Part shown: one piece after another, positions 11,473 through 25,747 of the stretch
How positions within the stretch are numbered: the first letter of the stretch is position 1
Layout: every line of letters begins with the position of its first letter
Assembly (NCBI GenBank): GCA_002104905.1
Contig: MCFE01000158.1
Span: forward strand, 1-64,000
DNA: 64,000 nt
Reading direction: 5' to 3'
From: Basidiobolus meristosporus CBS 931.73
Taxonomy: Eukaryota; Basidiobolomycota; Basidiobolomycetes; Basidiobolales; Basidiobolaceae
Translations under genes and position numbers: made by a program
The notes under the pieces: generated by a model
The model's database searches: none
Seen by the model: only the letters and a program-made list of their open reading frames with translations
What the model was told of the DNA's origin: nothing

Positions 11473-12807
11473 TCAAGGCAACCCATCTTCTGCCTCAGCA
11501 AGTGCGCAGTCAAAACAAAAGGCTTTGGTGCATTTCCCGTAGCCCTGACACTCGTTCGATGAAGTGGTCGCTTGGTCTTTTCCATTGCTTGGAATTGCTT
11601 GAGAGGTGGCTATAAGATTGACATTCTCGATATCGGAATAATCGAAGTATTCGTACACGACTGATTGCGACTCGTCATCTTGGCTCCCTTCTGTGAGGGC
11701 CTCTTCTCGCTCCCACAAGGTGGAAGCCTTGGCTGCCCGCTTAATGCGGAGCAGTTCAGCAACCTTCGAGGAAACATAGCTTTCAGGTGATAGCTCCTCT
11801 AGGCTGCGGTCAAAATCAACGGCAAATGTATCGAGATGTTTCTGTGATTTTTTCTCCACCAATACTTCGATGGTACCTGGAGGATCTTCGGAAATAGCTC
11901 TTAGCCGCTTGGTCTCTCCATAATTCTGGGTGATTTCTTGAGTTTGTCTAATCTCCAGCTTTCTCTTTGTGGTGGTAGGTGTGTGAGGAGCAACAAGGGG
12001 CTCTGGTCTTTGAGCCGTTGAGGTGTATCTTGAAGGTGAGTTTGTTTCGTGAGACTGCAGACTAGAGAGGCTCAAGGATGTTCCGAGGGGTTTCTTGGAC
12101 TCCTGCTGGATTTTGTTCGATAGTGGGCTATCCAAATTCTCCTTTGCTTTTTCACTTACAATATGCAAATCGGCTAAAGCAGCCGGATTCGAACCAGATG
12201 GTCCCATGGAGAAGTCTGCTTTGGGAATAGCAGAGGTGGGTGGACGCGCTTCTTGGAGTTCAGGCAGAGACTTGGAGGTGTTATATAACGGATTCAGTGG
12301 TGAAGGCAAATGAGCGGTCTGTTGGTAGCCCATGGAAGGGTGGGGATAAAAAGGGGGGAAATTACGCGATAACCGAGGCTTTTCCTGAGCCAACATGCTT
12401 TCGAAATCTTCTTCATCGTAAACATCCTTCTCTATACGCGGCTTTGTGGGGGTTTCTTTAGAGCTCTCGTCCTCAGTGCTGGAGGAGGTTGGTGGCTCCA
12501 GAAAGCTAATAATTTCTGTTGTGAAGGGGGACTTTTCGTCTTTCGGTTTGAACAAGGAACCCAGTCTCTTCTGAGGCGTCTTCTTTAGAAATCCCTTATC
12601 CTCTATCACCTCACCCGTACTGATATCCACTACATCGCTTTCATCGAAATCTCTTCCATACTTCTGAAAGATTGAATCGAATGCAGACTTCAGGCGACAC
12701 CGGTTAAGGTAGCGGAGCGCGTCAAGAGGAGGATCATTTAATTGATCCCCCATTTGCAATGATAAGTCAGCACGGTCTTCTTGCATGGTATTTCGAAAGA
12801 CGTGCAC
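11473..12807 (-). CDS. Scm3-like centromeric histone chaperone
   Basis: A single-exon frame of 444 residues on the minus strand. Residues ~33-75 contain RLKSAFDSIFQKYGRDF, then DVVDISTGEVIEDKGFL, which matches the Scm3/HJURP core pattern (F-x-x-IF-x-KY, then D-x-x-TGE-x-x-x-x-G-x-L) that binds the CENP-A/Cse4-H4 dimer. The middle is low complexity and Ser/Pro-rich. The C-terminus has a Cys cluster (CQGYGKCTKAFCFDC, spacing C-x5-C-x3-C-x2-C) that could bind zinc. Scm3 deposits CENP-A at centromeres. The start may be the first Met or the Met eight codons in. Only the short core supports the family call. The gene diverges from CGR1 across 273 bp. Confidence 0.65.
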   Translation of the reverse strand: MHVFRNTMQEDRADLSLQMGDQLNDPPLDALRYLNRCRLKSAFDSIFQKYGRDFDESDVVDISTGEVIEDKGFLKKTPQKRLGSLFKPKDEKSPFTTEIISFLEPPTSSSTEDESSKETPTKPRIEKDVYDEEDFESMLAQEKPRLSRNFPPFYPHPSMGYQQTAHLPSPLNPLYNTSKSLPELQEARPPTSAIPKADFSMGPSGSNPAALADLHIVSEKAKENLDSPLSNKIQQESKKPLGTSLSLSSLQSHETNSPSRYTSTAQRPEPLVAPHTPTTTKRKLEIRQTQEITQNYGETKRLRAISEDPPGTIEVLVEKKSQKHLDTFAVDFDRSLEELSPESYVSSKVAELLRIKRAAKASTLWEREEALTEGSQDDESQSVVYEYFDYSDIENVNLIATSQAIPSNGKDQATTSSNECQGYGKCTKAFCFDCALAEAEDGLP

Positions 12808-13080
12808 AATAATAAGAACTCAAAAGAAACAGAGTTTACTTTGAATTGCCTATAAATACAAAGACGCCAGCAATTCCAATAAGAATAGTCAGTATAAACA
12901 AAGAACTATTCCAGATTGAATTGAACCATTATTGAGCAAGTTGATTATAGAATAGATTGGATTTGAATCTCAGTCGCGGAATTTTTCTTTTTTTTTTCCT
13001 GGTAGTTCACAAGGAGGCAAGTGTAAAAGAAGTCAGGAATAATTGTGGTGCTTCCGTGTTGTTTATATACCTTAAGAAAT

Positions 13081-13639
13081 ATGTCTGATACTAAGGTGCC
13101 TACCGAGACTATAGAAAAGAAACCTGCCAACGCTCCTGCTACCAGAGTTTCCGGAAAAACTTGGAAGCAGCCAAAAACCGCTTATAGACGTTCCCATTTG
13201 CCAGCTGGTGTTCGTCAAGATTGGGCTGCACGTACACGCGAACGTCAAAGAATCCAGGCCGTCAAGGCTATTGAAAAAGAATTAAAGGACGAAAAGCAGA
13301 GAATCAAAGAGGTATGGAATCGAATCTATCGGGGGTATAAAACATTCCATCCACCGATTGAAAGTATGTCTACGAAAAATGCTACTTTACTCACCTTTGC
13401 TCTTGCTTTTCCTCCATTTAGGAAGCGAAAAATAGAGCCTTAGAGCGTAAGAAGCTTCAGGAAGAGAAAGAAAGACTCGAAAAACTTCAAGCTTTGGTAC
13501 GTCTCCACGAATCACCCAAGATATGCACCAGTTTCTGAAGTAACTAAACGCACAACTTTCCAACTATCAGGTTTCCGCCAAGAAGCTTCAGCGTATTAGA
13601 AAGAAGGAAATGAGACAAAGAAACCAACACAAGAAATAA
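13081..13639 (+). CDS. CGR1: rRNA-processing protein Cgr1
   Basis: Three exons: 13081-13311, 13422-13496, 13571-13639, giving 124 residues. The pattern is that of Cgr1 (CCDC86): an N-terminal VSGKTWKQPKTAYRRSHLP block, then RTRERQRIQAVKAIEKELKD, and a Lys/Arg/Glu-rich helix ending MRQRNQHKK. Cgr1 is nucleolar and needed for 60S pre-rRNA processing. Each intron falls at a codon boundary. Its promoter is shared with the Scm3-like gene. Confidence 0.92.
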
Positions 13640-14034
13640 GCTTGAGTAGAGCCATCGGTAGTCTATAGACATTTCTTCAGGGAGCGCTGTTACCTCGTTT
13701 GTCACTCTTCATAGATCAATTTAACTGTGTGGTAACGTATACATATATAGTAAACCATTTCTGCGGAAAAGAACAGCGTAACGTTCTGTTCAACTTTTCT
13801 TTTTATCCATACATGTAATTTAATTGAATAAACTATTTGCTATAATCGCATGATTCAATATATTATGCTGTTACTAGCGAGTACCTTTTTCCTTTAGGTT
13901 GTCCACTTCAATGGATTGTTCTCATGCACCATTAGTAGAATGGTGACACTGTTATGCAACAGCGAAGTTGAGCTTCGCTAGAGGTTGTTATACGGCAGCT
14001 ACCACAAAGTGTTAAAAACACGGCGTATACGAAT
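13640..14034. other. 3' flank of CGR1 and tRNA 5' flank
   Basis: No open frame or repeat that I can support. The AATAAA-like AT-rich stretch near 13826 is compatible with a CGR1 poly(A) region. Confidence 0.4.
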
Positions 14035-14107
14035 GGGGCGTTGGCCTAATGGATAAGGCATCAGACTTCGGATCTGGGGATTGTGGGTTCGAGTCCCATG
14101 CGCCTCG
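14035..14107 (+). tRNA. tRNA-Arg (anticodon UCG)
   Basis: A 73-nt unit without intron folds as a cloverleaf. Acceptor GGGGCGT pairs with GCGCCTC. The D arm is GCC...GGC. Anticodon stem TCAGA/TCTGG holds loop CTTCGGA with anticodon TCG. The T arm is GTGGG-TTCGAGT-CCCAT. Internal promoter boxes are evident (A box around TGGCCTAATGG, B box GGTTCGAGTCC). A TTTT terminator follows at 14108-14111. It reads the Arg codon CGA (and other CGN if A34 tRNA is lacking). Confidence 0.95.
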
Positions 14108-14402
14108 TTTTGCTTTTGTCACCCCTAAGTGGTTTGTTTGTGGCCTACATAGATGATAGGGGAAAGTAGTGATGGTCAGTCAGGAACTTTAGTTCACACA
14201 GCTAAGAGTTGTTGATAGACAAGTCAAGGCGTTTACGCATTAGAGGAATACCAACGAAAAGGGCTCAGAAGCATAATATTCAACATTGCACCCAGAGTGT
14301 CCAGTGTCTTTATTCATAAGATTCTTCGAAAACTAATGCGGGTATGATTCGTAAAAACACGAAACGCTCTGTAAAATATAAGCCACCAGCTTTTCTTGGG
14401 AA
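14108..14402. other. Spacer after tRNA, including tRNA terminator
   Basis: Begins with the T-run terminator (14108-14111). No gene is seen before the roadblock stop codon on the minus strand. Confidence 0.5.
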
Positions 14403-14878
14403 TCAGTATTCTTGAGGATTGAATATAGTAATAAAATAGTAGTCGGGATCTTTAGAATGGGAATTCGTTTAGCTCGATACTCTGTTGGGTAGGCTTATTA
14501 TGGGAGGACTTACTGGGAGCAATCATTACTTCATGCTTCTTTGTTCGGACACGAAGGAACGTAACTTCATTCTGGAAAATAAACCGTAGGGTTAGCGGTT
14601 TGAATGTGTTTAGGAATTTCTGATATGTACCTGGGGATCAATCTCATGAACAGTTGATTTAGCCATGTTTACCAGATTTGTGAATAAAGTGCTGTATTGC
14701 TTTGTTAGGGCTGTGTCAAGCGTGGAGCGAATCGACAGCCCCTCCTTATTCACAATAACCACTCCTTTGACTCCTTTACGGGAGGCTAGGCGTTTCAGAT
14801 GCTCATCTACTTCAGACTATAGACACAAGAAGTTTAATTGAGGTTGACAGAATTCGTAGATGCAAAAAGTGTTACCAT
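14403..14878 (-). CDS. Dynein light chain roadblock/LC7 (DYNLRB)
   Basis: Four coding exons on the minus strand: 14878-14876, 14816-14631, 14571-14514, 14449-14403, giving 97 residues. This matches the usual ~96-residue length. The sequence follows human DYNLRB almost block by block: SEVDEHLKRLASRKGV, GVVIVNKEGLSIRST, KSTVHEIDPQNEVTFLRVR, KKHEVMIAP, then PDYYFITIFNPQ. The protein forms a homodimer on the dynein intermediate chain. The first coding exon is the ATG alone, followed directly by GTAACA. No continuous open frame covers the gene, so it is easily missed. It diverges from SMC5 across 324 bp. Confidence 0.93.
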
Positions 14879-15202
14879 GTTGTGCTAAAAGCTAACGGTT
14901 CAAAATCCTCAGCTCATATTCTATAAATTAATGCATCAGATACTATACTGACAATCCTCCCTAGATGTTCACCGTGATCCACACTGTTTCTAATTCATTG
15001 AAGATGTAGTATCATTTCTTGTATATATGCTAACAATAATCAAGTCAGCATGATTGCGGCAAACCAACAAAATAATCAAATCCTGAACAAATTGTGGTTG
15101 TATTGTAGATAAGAATCAGAAAAAAAGGTAAACAAATAGATAAATTCAATCCATTAAGCATTCGACCAATGTTGCCTTCTACTTGCTTACTTTCGTTAAT
15201 AT
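14879..15202. promoter_or_regulatory. Divergent promoter, roadblock light chain / SMC5
   Basis: A 324-bp AT-rich gap between divergent start codons, with no other gene visible. I name no specific regulatory site. Confidence 0.4.
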
Positions 15203-18700
<3,498 letters not shown>

Positions 18701-19147
18701 ACCTCTGGTGTTGATGGATTGATGCATTAAATTCTTGTATAGCTCTTTCTCGTTGTTAGTTTATTGTGTACTTTTTGATATTTGCGAAATCGTAGGATCT
18801 GTTTATTGTTCGTATTAAATTGTCCAAATCTCTCAATCCAGTTGTTTTTCTGCGAACCACACTTGATTGGCCAGAGTCTTCAATGCTGCTCAAGTCAAAA
18901 CAAATCGTGAGGGGAAGGTTTGTTTTTGTTTATATTTTAGAAACAGGAAACCAAGTCCTACGGGTCGATTGTATTTCTTCAGCCTTGACCGTCTTAATTT
19001 CGTGTTTTTCGGGATTCTCTTAACATCCGAGTAGTTATCTACTAGATATATTTTGTATTGTTGGAGAGACATCCGACACACTCAACACAGCTCCAACCTA
19101 CTTGCCCCAAGCGCCCATTACTTTTTATACCACCAGAGCTCGCTACA
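18701..19147. other. Spacer between SMC5 and BRN1
   Basis: Tail-to-head spacing of 447 bp that must hold the BRN1 promoter. The frame of BRN1 is open upstream to 19058, but that extension shows no conserved feature. Confidence 0.45.
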
Positions 19148-21262
19148 ATGCCCGTATCTCCGTTTGCCACTCCAAGGAGGATGACCATTCATACTCCATT
19201 CAAGACGCCACACTCGCTTAAGAGAGGTTTCAACGACGACGCCTCTGAGCGCGATTTGCGTAGGAAGTCGTTAATGGAGTCTGCCAAGCGCCGCAGATCG
19301 GAACTCTTCACTCCCAGAAGACGCATCTCCATCCTTGAGGGTTCGCCAAAGCATACGCCACGCAGAACGCCAGGCACGCCTAACAGACGTTTGACCAACC
19401 TGGTTAGCAGCCCTCTACCTGTGGCTCAGATGCTCTCCGCTGAGGAGATCAGCCACCGTTATGAAGAATGGATGAAGATCGCGGCAGACAACAAGATCAA
19501 TGCTAACAACACCTGGGACTTCGCACTGATTGATTTCTTCTACGACATGTCGCTTCTGAAAGACGGCGAGTCGGTGAATTTTCAAAAAGCCTCGTGTACC
19601 CTCGATGGTTGCATCAAGATCTACACATCCCGAGTCGATTCAGTCGCGTCGGAAACGGGAAAGCTTCTCAACGGCCTTGCCGAAAGCATCAATACAAAGA
19701 CGAGGGACTCCATGGATGAGGAGGAGGGAGGTAGAAAGAGCAAGAAGTCCTACAGAAGTGAAAACACATTGGCAAAGGACTTCACCTCACTCACCCTGAA
19801 GCAATTCGATCTGGAGTTTGCGGTCGACCCACTGTTCAAGAAAACCTCTGCTGATTTCGATGAGGGCGGCGCCCGAGGCCTACTCTTGAATCACTTGAGC
19901 ATTCACAACAACGGCAAGATCATCTTCGACGCTAGCGATGCCGCACCCTTCGACAAGGAAGTCTCCGAACTAGAGCAAGATGAAGCCGACATCGACATTG
20001 GCAAACTGAAGGACAAATTCTTCGACAACTTCGACGATTTCTTGAGCCGGGACATCTGCCCTTCGCTCCAGTCATTTGAGCTTGCATCTGACACCTCTCC
20101 GGACATCACAGCTCTCAAAAAGGTGATCGAGGATTTCGCCGAAAACGAACTATATGATGAGCAGAACGACGACTACGACGACGATGACGACGACATTGAC
20201 AACCAAGACGACCACCACATTCCGTTCTTCGGGAGCGAGGCCAACGATGACTTCGGATCCAACCACTTCGAGGATGGGGAGGATGATGTCCGGGTGTCGG
20301 AGCAAGCAGGGCCCGGCCAGTTCAACATTGATTTCGTGCCTATGGCGAACGGTGGCGATGACGTATACTCTTATTTTGATTCTGCATTTATGAAAAACTG
20401 GGCTGGTCCTGAACACTGGAAACTCCAACGTGCTCCCAAGGAGAAGGTTGAGATCGCTGGGGAAAGCCAGAAGAAGAAAGCGGAGAAGCAGCAATTCCAG
20501 ATCGACTTCATCGAGTCGAGAGACGTTGACGAGAAGAAGCTCTTCGCCCCCGCGAACAACCCCACCCTGGCAAAGCCTTCGGAGAAGACTGCTGCCAAGA
20601 CCCTGCTCCCCGACGATATGCACTTCTCCTCCAAGAACCTGCTCAGTCTCTTCACGAAGCCCCAGGTGTCCATGATCACCAAGAAGCGGCCTGCATTCGA
20701 TGAGGACGGGGAATACGAAGGCGCGGTCTTCGGCGATGAAGGGAACACCTATGAGATCGGAAACCACTTCGCCGCCGACGCCCTTAGCCAGGCGGACACC
20801 CAAGCCTCCTCGAACTTCTACAACGACGCGATTGATGAGAACCACGACGATGACGATGACGATGGTCCGTTCCCTGATGTCGATGACGGGGTGGACTTTG
20901 GGGAGCAATTGGTTACTCAGCCCAAGTTCATCAAGCCCGAATATTTGAATTACGCCAAGACCGCCAAGAAGGTCGATGTCAAGAAGCTCAAGGACAACAT
21001 ATGGAAGGAGCTGGTCACGGACGAGTCCACCGAAGTCCCCGACTCTGAGGATCTGGAGGAGCGGAAGGTGGAAGGGACCCAACGGTTCACCGACGTCATG
21101 ACGAATCTCAAGCAGGTCTATCCCGAGAACAAGATGCAGGACATTTCCGTGTCGTTCTGCTTCATCTGTCTACTGCATCTGGCGAACGAGAAGAACCTGG
21201 AGATCACCAGCGACGATCTCTCCAGCGATCTGATCGTGAAGCAGAGCGAAGATCTGGCTTAG
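19148..21262 (+). CDS. BRN1: Condensin subunit 2 (Barren/CAP-H)
   Basis: An unspliced gene of 704 residues, close to the family norm. The N-terminus is Pro/Thr-rich with several TP sites (TPRR, TPFKTP, TPGTPNRR), likely Cdk sites by analogy. The Barren domain starts around residue 95 (SAEEISHRYEEWMKIA, then NNTWDFALIDFFYD and FQKASCTLDGCIKIYTSRVD). Acidic runs follow (YDDDDDDIDNQDD). The C-terminal winged-helix region is present (FTDVMTNLKQVYPENKMQDI, then SVSFCFICLLHLANEKNL). It is the kleisin that bridges SMC2 and SMC4. The longer open frame from 19058 was not used because homology begins after Met 19148. Confidence 0.95.
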   Translation: MPVSPFATPRRMTIHTPFKTPHSLKRGFNDDASERDLRRKSLMESAKRRRSELFTPRRRISILEGSPKHTPRRTPGTPNRRLTNLVSSPLPVAQMLSAEEISHRYEEWMKIAADNKINANNTWDFALIDFFYDMSLLKDGESVNFQKASCTLDGCIKIYTSRVDSVASETGKLLNGLAESINTKTRDSMDEEEGGRKSKKSYRSENTLAKDFTSLTLKQFDLEFAVDPLFKKTSADFDEGGARGLLLNHLSIHNNGKIIFDASDAAPFDKEVSELEQDEADIDIGKLKDKFFDNFDDFLSRDICPSLQSFELASDTSPDITALKKVIEDFAENELYDEQNDDYDDDDDDIDNQDDHHIPFFGSEANDDFGSNHFEDGEDDVRVSEQAGPGQFNIDFVPMANGGDDVYSYFDSAFMKNWAGPEHWKLQRAPKEKVEIAGESQKKKAEKQQFQIDFIESRDVDEKKLFAPANNPTLAKPSEKTAAKTLLPDDMHFSSKNLLSLFTKPQVSMITKKRPAFDEDGEYEGAVFGDEGNTYEIGNHFAADALSQADTQASSNFYNDAIDENHDDDDDDGPFPDVDDGVDFGEQLVTQPKFIKPEYLNYAKTAKKVDVKKLKDNIWKELVTDESTEVPDSEDLEERKVEGTQRFTDVMTNLKQVYPENKMQDISVSFCFICLLHLANEKNLEITSDDLSSDLIVKQSEDLA

Positions 21263-21875
21263 CAAGAGGATCGTCGTCAAGTCGACCGGACCATCCAATT
21301 AGACATTCAGTATGCGTCCGGCGCGTGTATCTTACCCCCGTCGAAATTTTGCCTTCACTTCCTGTGTAATCCTTTGTTGTGCTAAGCATTTTGGAAATGT
21401 ATATTTTATTTAGGCTATAAATAAACTATGAGCGCAAGCTTCTAGATAGATCAGTGATGCGGATGTTGTATGAAAAGTGTGCATGACGCTGAGAGCAGGC
21501 CTTCCACTCACTATTCAGCGATTGCCAGAAGATGATGACACTACCAATGTGGGCGCAAAGACAACATAGCATTAACAGCGCCACCGAAGCAAAGCCGTAT
21601 TCCAAGCCACCATGCTACTACCCAACTCTAGCGTGCATGCTCATCACAGCGAATAGACATCTATGCAATATCAATCAAGATCAAATTTTATACTGGATCG
21701 TGGGCTTGATAGCAGTTGCCTAGAATCCAGTATTGTTGTTGCAACATATCGATCATTATCAATATGGCAGCTAGTGGCTGGGCTCGTAAACCGAGATCCA
21801 ATCTGGACTAGGCTATAGTGGTAGAAAATTTAACATAAGAGTAGCAGACCAACGTAGGAATCATTATTCGACAAT
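21263..21875. other. Spacer between BRN1 and COQ4
   Basis: About 610 bp with only short open frames (for example 21532-21723) lacking recognisable features. It must contain the BRN1 3' end and the COQ4 promoter. Confidence 0.5.
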
Positions 21876-22885
21876 ATGGTCAAGCTACCGTTGAGAGTTG
21901 CGAGCGCTGCTAGAACTTCCTTACTAGGTGGTCAACGCCGTGCTGGCGCAATACCCATTGTCGTAAATAGAGCCTTAACCTGTAGGTATCTAGCATACAC
22001 TGATTATACTTCCACCCTATTCACCCGAGTCCATTGTCAACTCACATTCAACAGCATTTGAAGCTTCTCGAGGACAACCACTTTATGAGGGCCACATTCC
22101 AACCTCTCCGTTGGAGAAAGGTGCACTCTCGGTAAAAGCCGCCTTTACCGCACTATTTAACCCTTTACGAGGAGGTAGTGTTGCTAATGTTACTTTGGCC
22201 ACCTTCTAGAAATGATGTATAACCCCCCTTTTGCTTCGTAGATATGGTTGCAGTATTGGGAGAAACCACTGGCTCTATGGTACTTGCACGTATTCGCGAT
22301 AAAATGCTTTTAGACCCTGTTGGCCGCAGAATACTTAGAGAGCGGCCTGTGCTCAATAGCAAGACCCTAAATTTGCCGGGACTTCGCACTCTTCCCGACG
22401 GAACCTTTGGTCGCGAATATGTTAGATGGTTAGACGAACAACAGGTCACCCCCGACACACGTGCTCCGGTAAACCACTGAGCTTATTTTTTACTTGTCGG
22501 TGCACAGGAGACTTATCCTAACGTACACTAGGTCCATTATGTAGACGACCCAGAGCTTGCTTACGTGATCAGACGTTATCGTGAGACACACGACTTCTAC
22601 CATGCCCTGACTGGAATTGGCATTAGTGTTGAAGATGAATTGGCTCTGAAATGGTTCGAGTTTGCCCAAACTGGTTTACCCATGACCCTCCTTGGGTCAG
22701 TATTTGGCCCCTTACGTTTACCCTCAGTCGAGCGTAAGCATCTATTTGAGGTATATGTTCCTTGGGCAATTCGCTGCGGCTCCAACGCCAAGTTCCTTAT
22801 GAACGTTATGTATGAGGAATCCTTTGATAAGCCTCTGGATGAATTCCGCAAAGAGCTCGGAATCTATCTACCTCCCAAGGCCTAA
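21876..22885 (+). CDS. COQ4: Ubiquinone biosynthesis protein COQ4
   Basis: Four exons: 21876-21981, 22055-22174, 22242-22468, 22532-22885, giving 268 residues. The first ~37 residues form a basic presequence. The body shows COQ4 blocks: PLYEGHIPTSPLEKGAL, MVAVLGETTGSMVLARI, LPDGTFGREYVRWLDEQ, VDDPELAYVIRRYRETHD and LPMTLLGSVFGPLRL. The metal-binding HDxxH-x11-E motif is intact (H171, D172, H175, E187). COQ4 is peripheral on the mitochondrial inner membrane and organises the CoQ synthome; recent work assigns it a C1 decarboxylation/hydroxylation role. The first intron uses a GTAGGT donor, chosen because it alone keeps the frame. Confidence 0.94.
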
Positions 22886-23189
22886 CCCCCTCCCCACCCT
22901 CTTGCGCATCATGGAAACGCTGAAGCAATAAACAACGTAAAAATATTAAGCACCAATTGACCTGATAACCAGATCCGTTTACAGCATTGCACTGAACGCT
23001 TGGCTCCCAAATGGACGCTGAATCCAAATCAACGTCATCCAGCAGCAATTAGTTCTAAATCACCTCAGAATCGGAATGAGAAGGAAATTTGATCTGGGAA
23101 AAAAAACTGGCATTTGCTGCATATCCCTAGATTCTGGCTGTGGATGTCGAGCTTAATTACTTCAGAATCCTTAGGACCTATTGACAATT
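22886..23189. other. Spacer between COQ4 and TMA22
   Basis: A 304-bp gap containing the COQ4 3' end and the TMA22 promoter. No gene seen. Confidence 0.4.
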
Positions 23190-24195
23190 ATGGCTGACAT
23201 CGAACGCAAGGAAGTTTTGTACTGCGAGGGTAAGTATGGCCGTAGACGTTGATTAGCAGGAGGTATATACTCACATCCCTCCTTTTAGTGTGCACTCTCC
23301 CACCTGAGGTGAGCTGAAGTTTCCTTTCCCCCTGTATCCACTAGTTATTCTGACATTCCGTTACTGCTTCGAACGCTTAGTTCTGTGAGTTTGGGACCAC
23401 CTTGGAAAAGTGCAAGCAATGGCTTCAGAAGGAACACCCAGAGGAGTTTGAGAAATTATACTCCACCGGTGAAGGTGAGGATCTTTCGTGGATAGACGTA
23501 GATCGTGCTTTTCTAACGATCAATGGTTGTTTTCTCAGGGATTGAGGAGAAGATGGGCAAAGCCACTTTAGACGATAAACCTGCTGAGGAGGAGAAGAAA
23601 CCAGTAAAGAGTCAGTGGATTTCATTGACAAGCCAAATCTTATCAAGGCTGACTAGGGTTCATATATAGGCAAGAATCTCAGCAAGGCAGAGAAGGAGCT
23701 TCAAAAGAAACAGGTATATTTTTAACTACGTTGACTAGCTTTAACATGAGTGCTCACTCAACAATTGCTGTTCATGTAGAATGCCAAAGTGTTCATTGAA
23801 CGAGTAGAGCGCAACAAGCGCAAGTGTGTCACCAGTGTACTTGGTCTTGAAGTCTTCGGTAAATAAGTCAATACAGAATGGATAGGCGTTGTGCCCAGCA
23901 TCCTAACGGTCTTCCAGATATCGACCTAAAGAAAGCCGCCAAAATCTTCGCCAATCGATTCGCCTGTGGCTCATCGGTGGCCAAGAACAAGCAAGGCTTG
24001 GACGAAATAGTTGTCCAAGGGGATTTCTCCGAGGAAATCAGGGATTTGATTCTCGAAAACTGGAGCGTTGTAAGTACCCTACAATTGAGCCCCACTCATC
24101 CACTCATCCCACTGCATACTTAACCATACTCACAGGTGCCCGAAAACAACATCGAGTTCGTTGAGAAGAAAAAGAAGAAAGCAACCCCAGCATAA
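23190..24195 (+). CDS. TMA22: Translation machinery-associated protein 22 (DENR)
   Basis: Eight small exons: 23190-23229, 23289-23308, 23381-23474, 23539-23610, 23670-23713, 23780-23858, 23918-24069, 24136-24195, giving 186 residues. The N-terminal zinc-binding part reads VLYCEVCTLPPEFCEFG and the chain continues KCKQWLQKEHPEEF. The C-terminal SUI1/eIF1-like domain reads VFIERVERNKRKCVTSVLGL, DLKKAAKIFANRFACGSSV and GLDEIVVQGDF. It ends in a Lys-rich tail. With Tma20/MCT-1 it recycles 40S subunits after termination. Nearly half the gene length is intron, and no single open frame covers it. Confidence 0.95.
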
Positions 24196-24729
24196 GGAAC
24201 CTGTAAACACTTGTGCCAATAAAGCTATACCCAGCGAATTTCGTTGTACAAAAATAGGAGACTCAGGCTGGATACTGCACATTATTCAACCGAACCTAGG
24301 CACTGAATCAATCCATCTACAACACATGTCGTGTTGGATGGCCCGCACTTGGTAAATCAATGCACACTTCCTAGACTATACTATTGTTGTCTCACTAGCA
24401 GCGATCACCTATTTCATGGGGCTGCAACTAAGCATGTGCAGGTGGGAAATAACGGTGGGAAATAGCAACCCATGGATCAACAGCATGGTGTAGATGGTTG
24501 AACATCAATCAGCCCAAAATCGACAGAAACCTGGACAAGTTGACACGTGAATCACGTGAATCATCTTTATTGCTGATGCTAATAAAAAACAAGTTGACAT
24601 ATAACTAGGGTGTATGACGTCCTGAACCAGTGTTGAAAAGAACGTTAAATGCTATCTATGGTGCATCAATGGATTGATGTGAATGGAGAGAAAAAGGTTT
24701 GATGAATAGCGGCAGTGAAATGCCATTTT
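24196..24729. other. Convergent 3' spacer, TMA22 / mL46
   Basis: Both flanking genes end here. A short direct repeat ACGTGAATC occurs twice at about 24545-24561. No gene supported. Confidence 0.45.
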
Positions 24730-25747
24730 TTACAACTCAGACAGCATATCTTTCACTGCATTGTAGTAGTCCTCATGGACGTAGTCTTTGAGTTCCTGCT
24801 TAGTTACCCAAGCGAAGTCTTGGAAGGTCTTTGCTTCAGGAGCAGCTTGGCCGGAGAAGATACGGGCCTTCATGAAAAACACCTGATACAATCATTAATG
24901 CTACGAATTGCGATCAGAAACACCGAAATGGATCGTTACCTTGGTTCCCTGAACGCCATTATCGGATTTGGGGGCATTGTATACAAAATGGCCTACAGGA
25001 GCACGCCCAACAAACCACAGATCCATGTTGCTTCCACATTGTTCGAATACCTCTCTCTCGGCAGCCTATGGAAATACTTTAATAAATCTCCGCGTTGTTC
25101 TCGTTGCTATAAATTAGCTACCTCGTGAAGAAGTTCATTTTTCTCAACAAGGCCTTCAGGGAACTGCCATGCGCGCTCTTGACCTGCCTTCTTGACAATC
25201 AGATATAGCGTACGTTGGAGTGCTCTATCCAAAGAATGCACGTCCTTTCTTAGGTCAGCGGTGGTTTCTCTGGGCGCAGGAGTGAATTGAGCATTCACGC
25301 CTGTCTCTTCGAGAGCCCCCTTGCCGTTGGGATCTTTGGTGGCAGCACCCTTTCCGCTGTGTTCAGCAAGCCATCTCTTCTCAGCAATTGAGCCCTTCTT
25401 GAAATAAAATTCAACTGGGAATGGAGCAGCTTGGTCTCTCTCTGAAGACTCTTGGTGCTTGAAATAGGCAGTCTCGAAAGAAGTAGGGTCACGTAAAATA
25501 ACTGGTGTACGAGCAACAAGAACACCCGCAGCAACTTGGTAACCATCAGCGCTAACGATGTTTTTCTTGACAGCAGGAGCAGCTGCAGCTGCAGTAGCAA
25601 GAGAACGCCTAACGATAGCATCTTTTAAAGAGAAACAACACAAGCAATGGTTAATAAATAGCAACAAGAGCCACCGGAAAATCGGACGGGAAGTATACCT
25701 CTGGTGAAAAGAGAGCCCAAACGAATTGAAGAAGCCAAGTGCTGCAT
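24730..25747 (-). CDS. MRPL17: Mitochondrial large-subunit ribosomal protein mL46 (NUDIX-like)
   Basis: Four exons on the minus strand: 25747-25699, 25621-25122, 25065-24940, 24882-24730, giving 275 residues. The presequence (MQHLASSIRLGSLFTR, then SLATAAAAA) is typical. The mL46 N-terminal block VAAGVLVARTPVILRDPTSF and the degenerate NUDIX fold (WQFPEGLVEKNELLHEAAER, GSNMDLWFVGRAPVGHF, VFFMKARIFSGQA) follow. The NUDIX box lacks the full catalytic Glu set, as expected for a structural ribosomal protein. The yeast homologue is Mrpl17. The tail ends at KDMLSEL. Confidence 0.93.

Noticed and set aside
20150-21082. 310-codon minus-strand open frame inside BRN1
   Set aside because: It is the antisense shadow of an intronless, acidic, GAC/GAT-rich coding region; no conserved features and the plus strand encodes a clear Barren protein.
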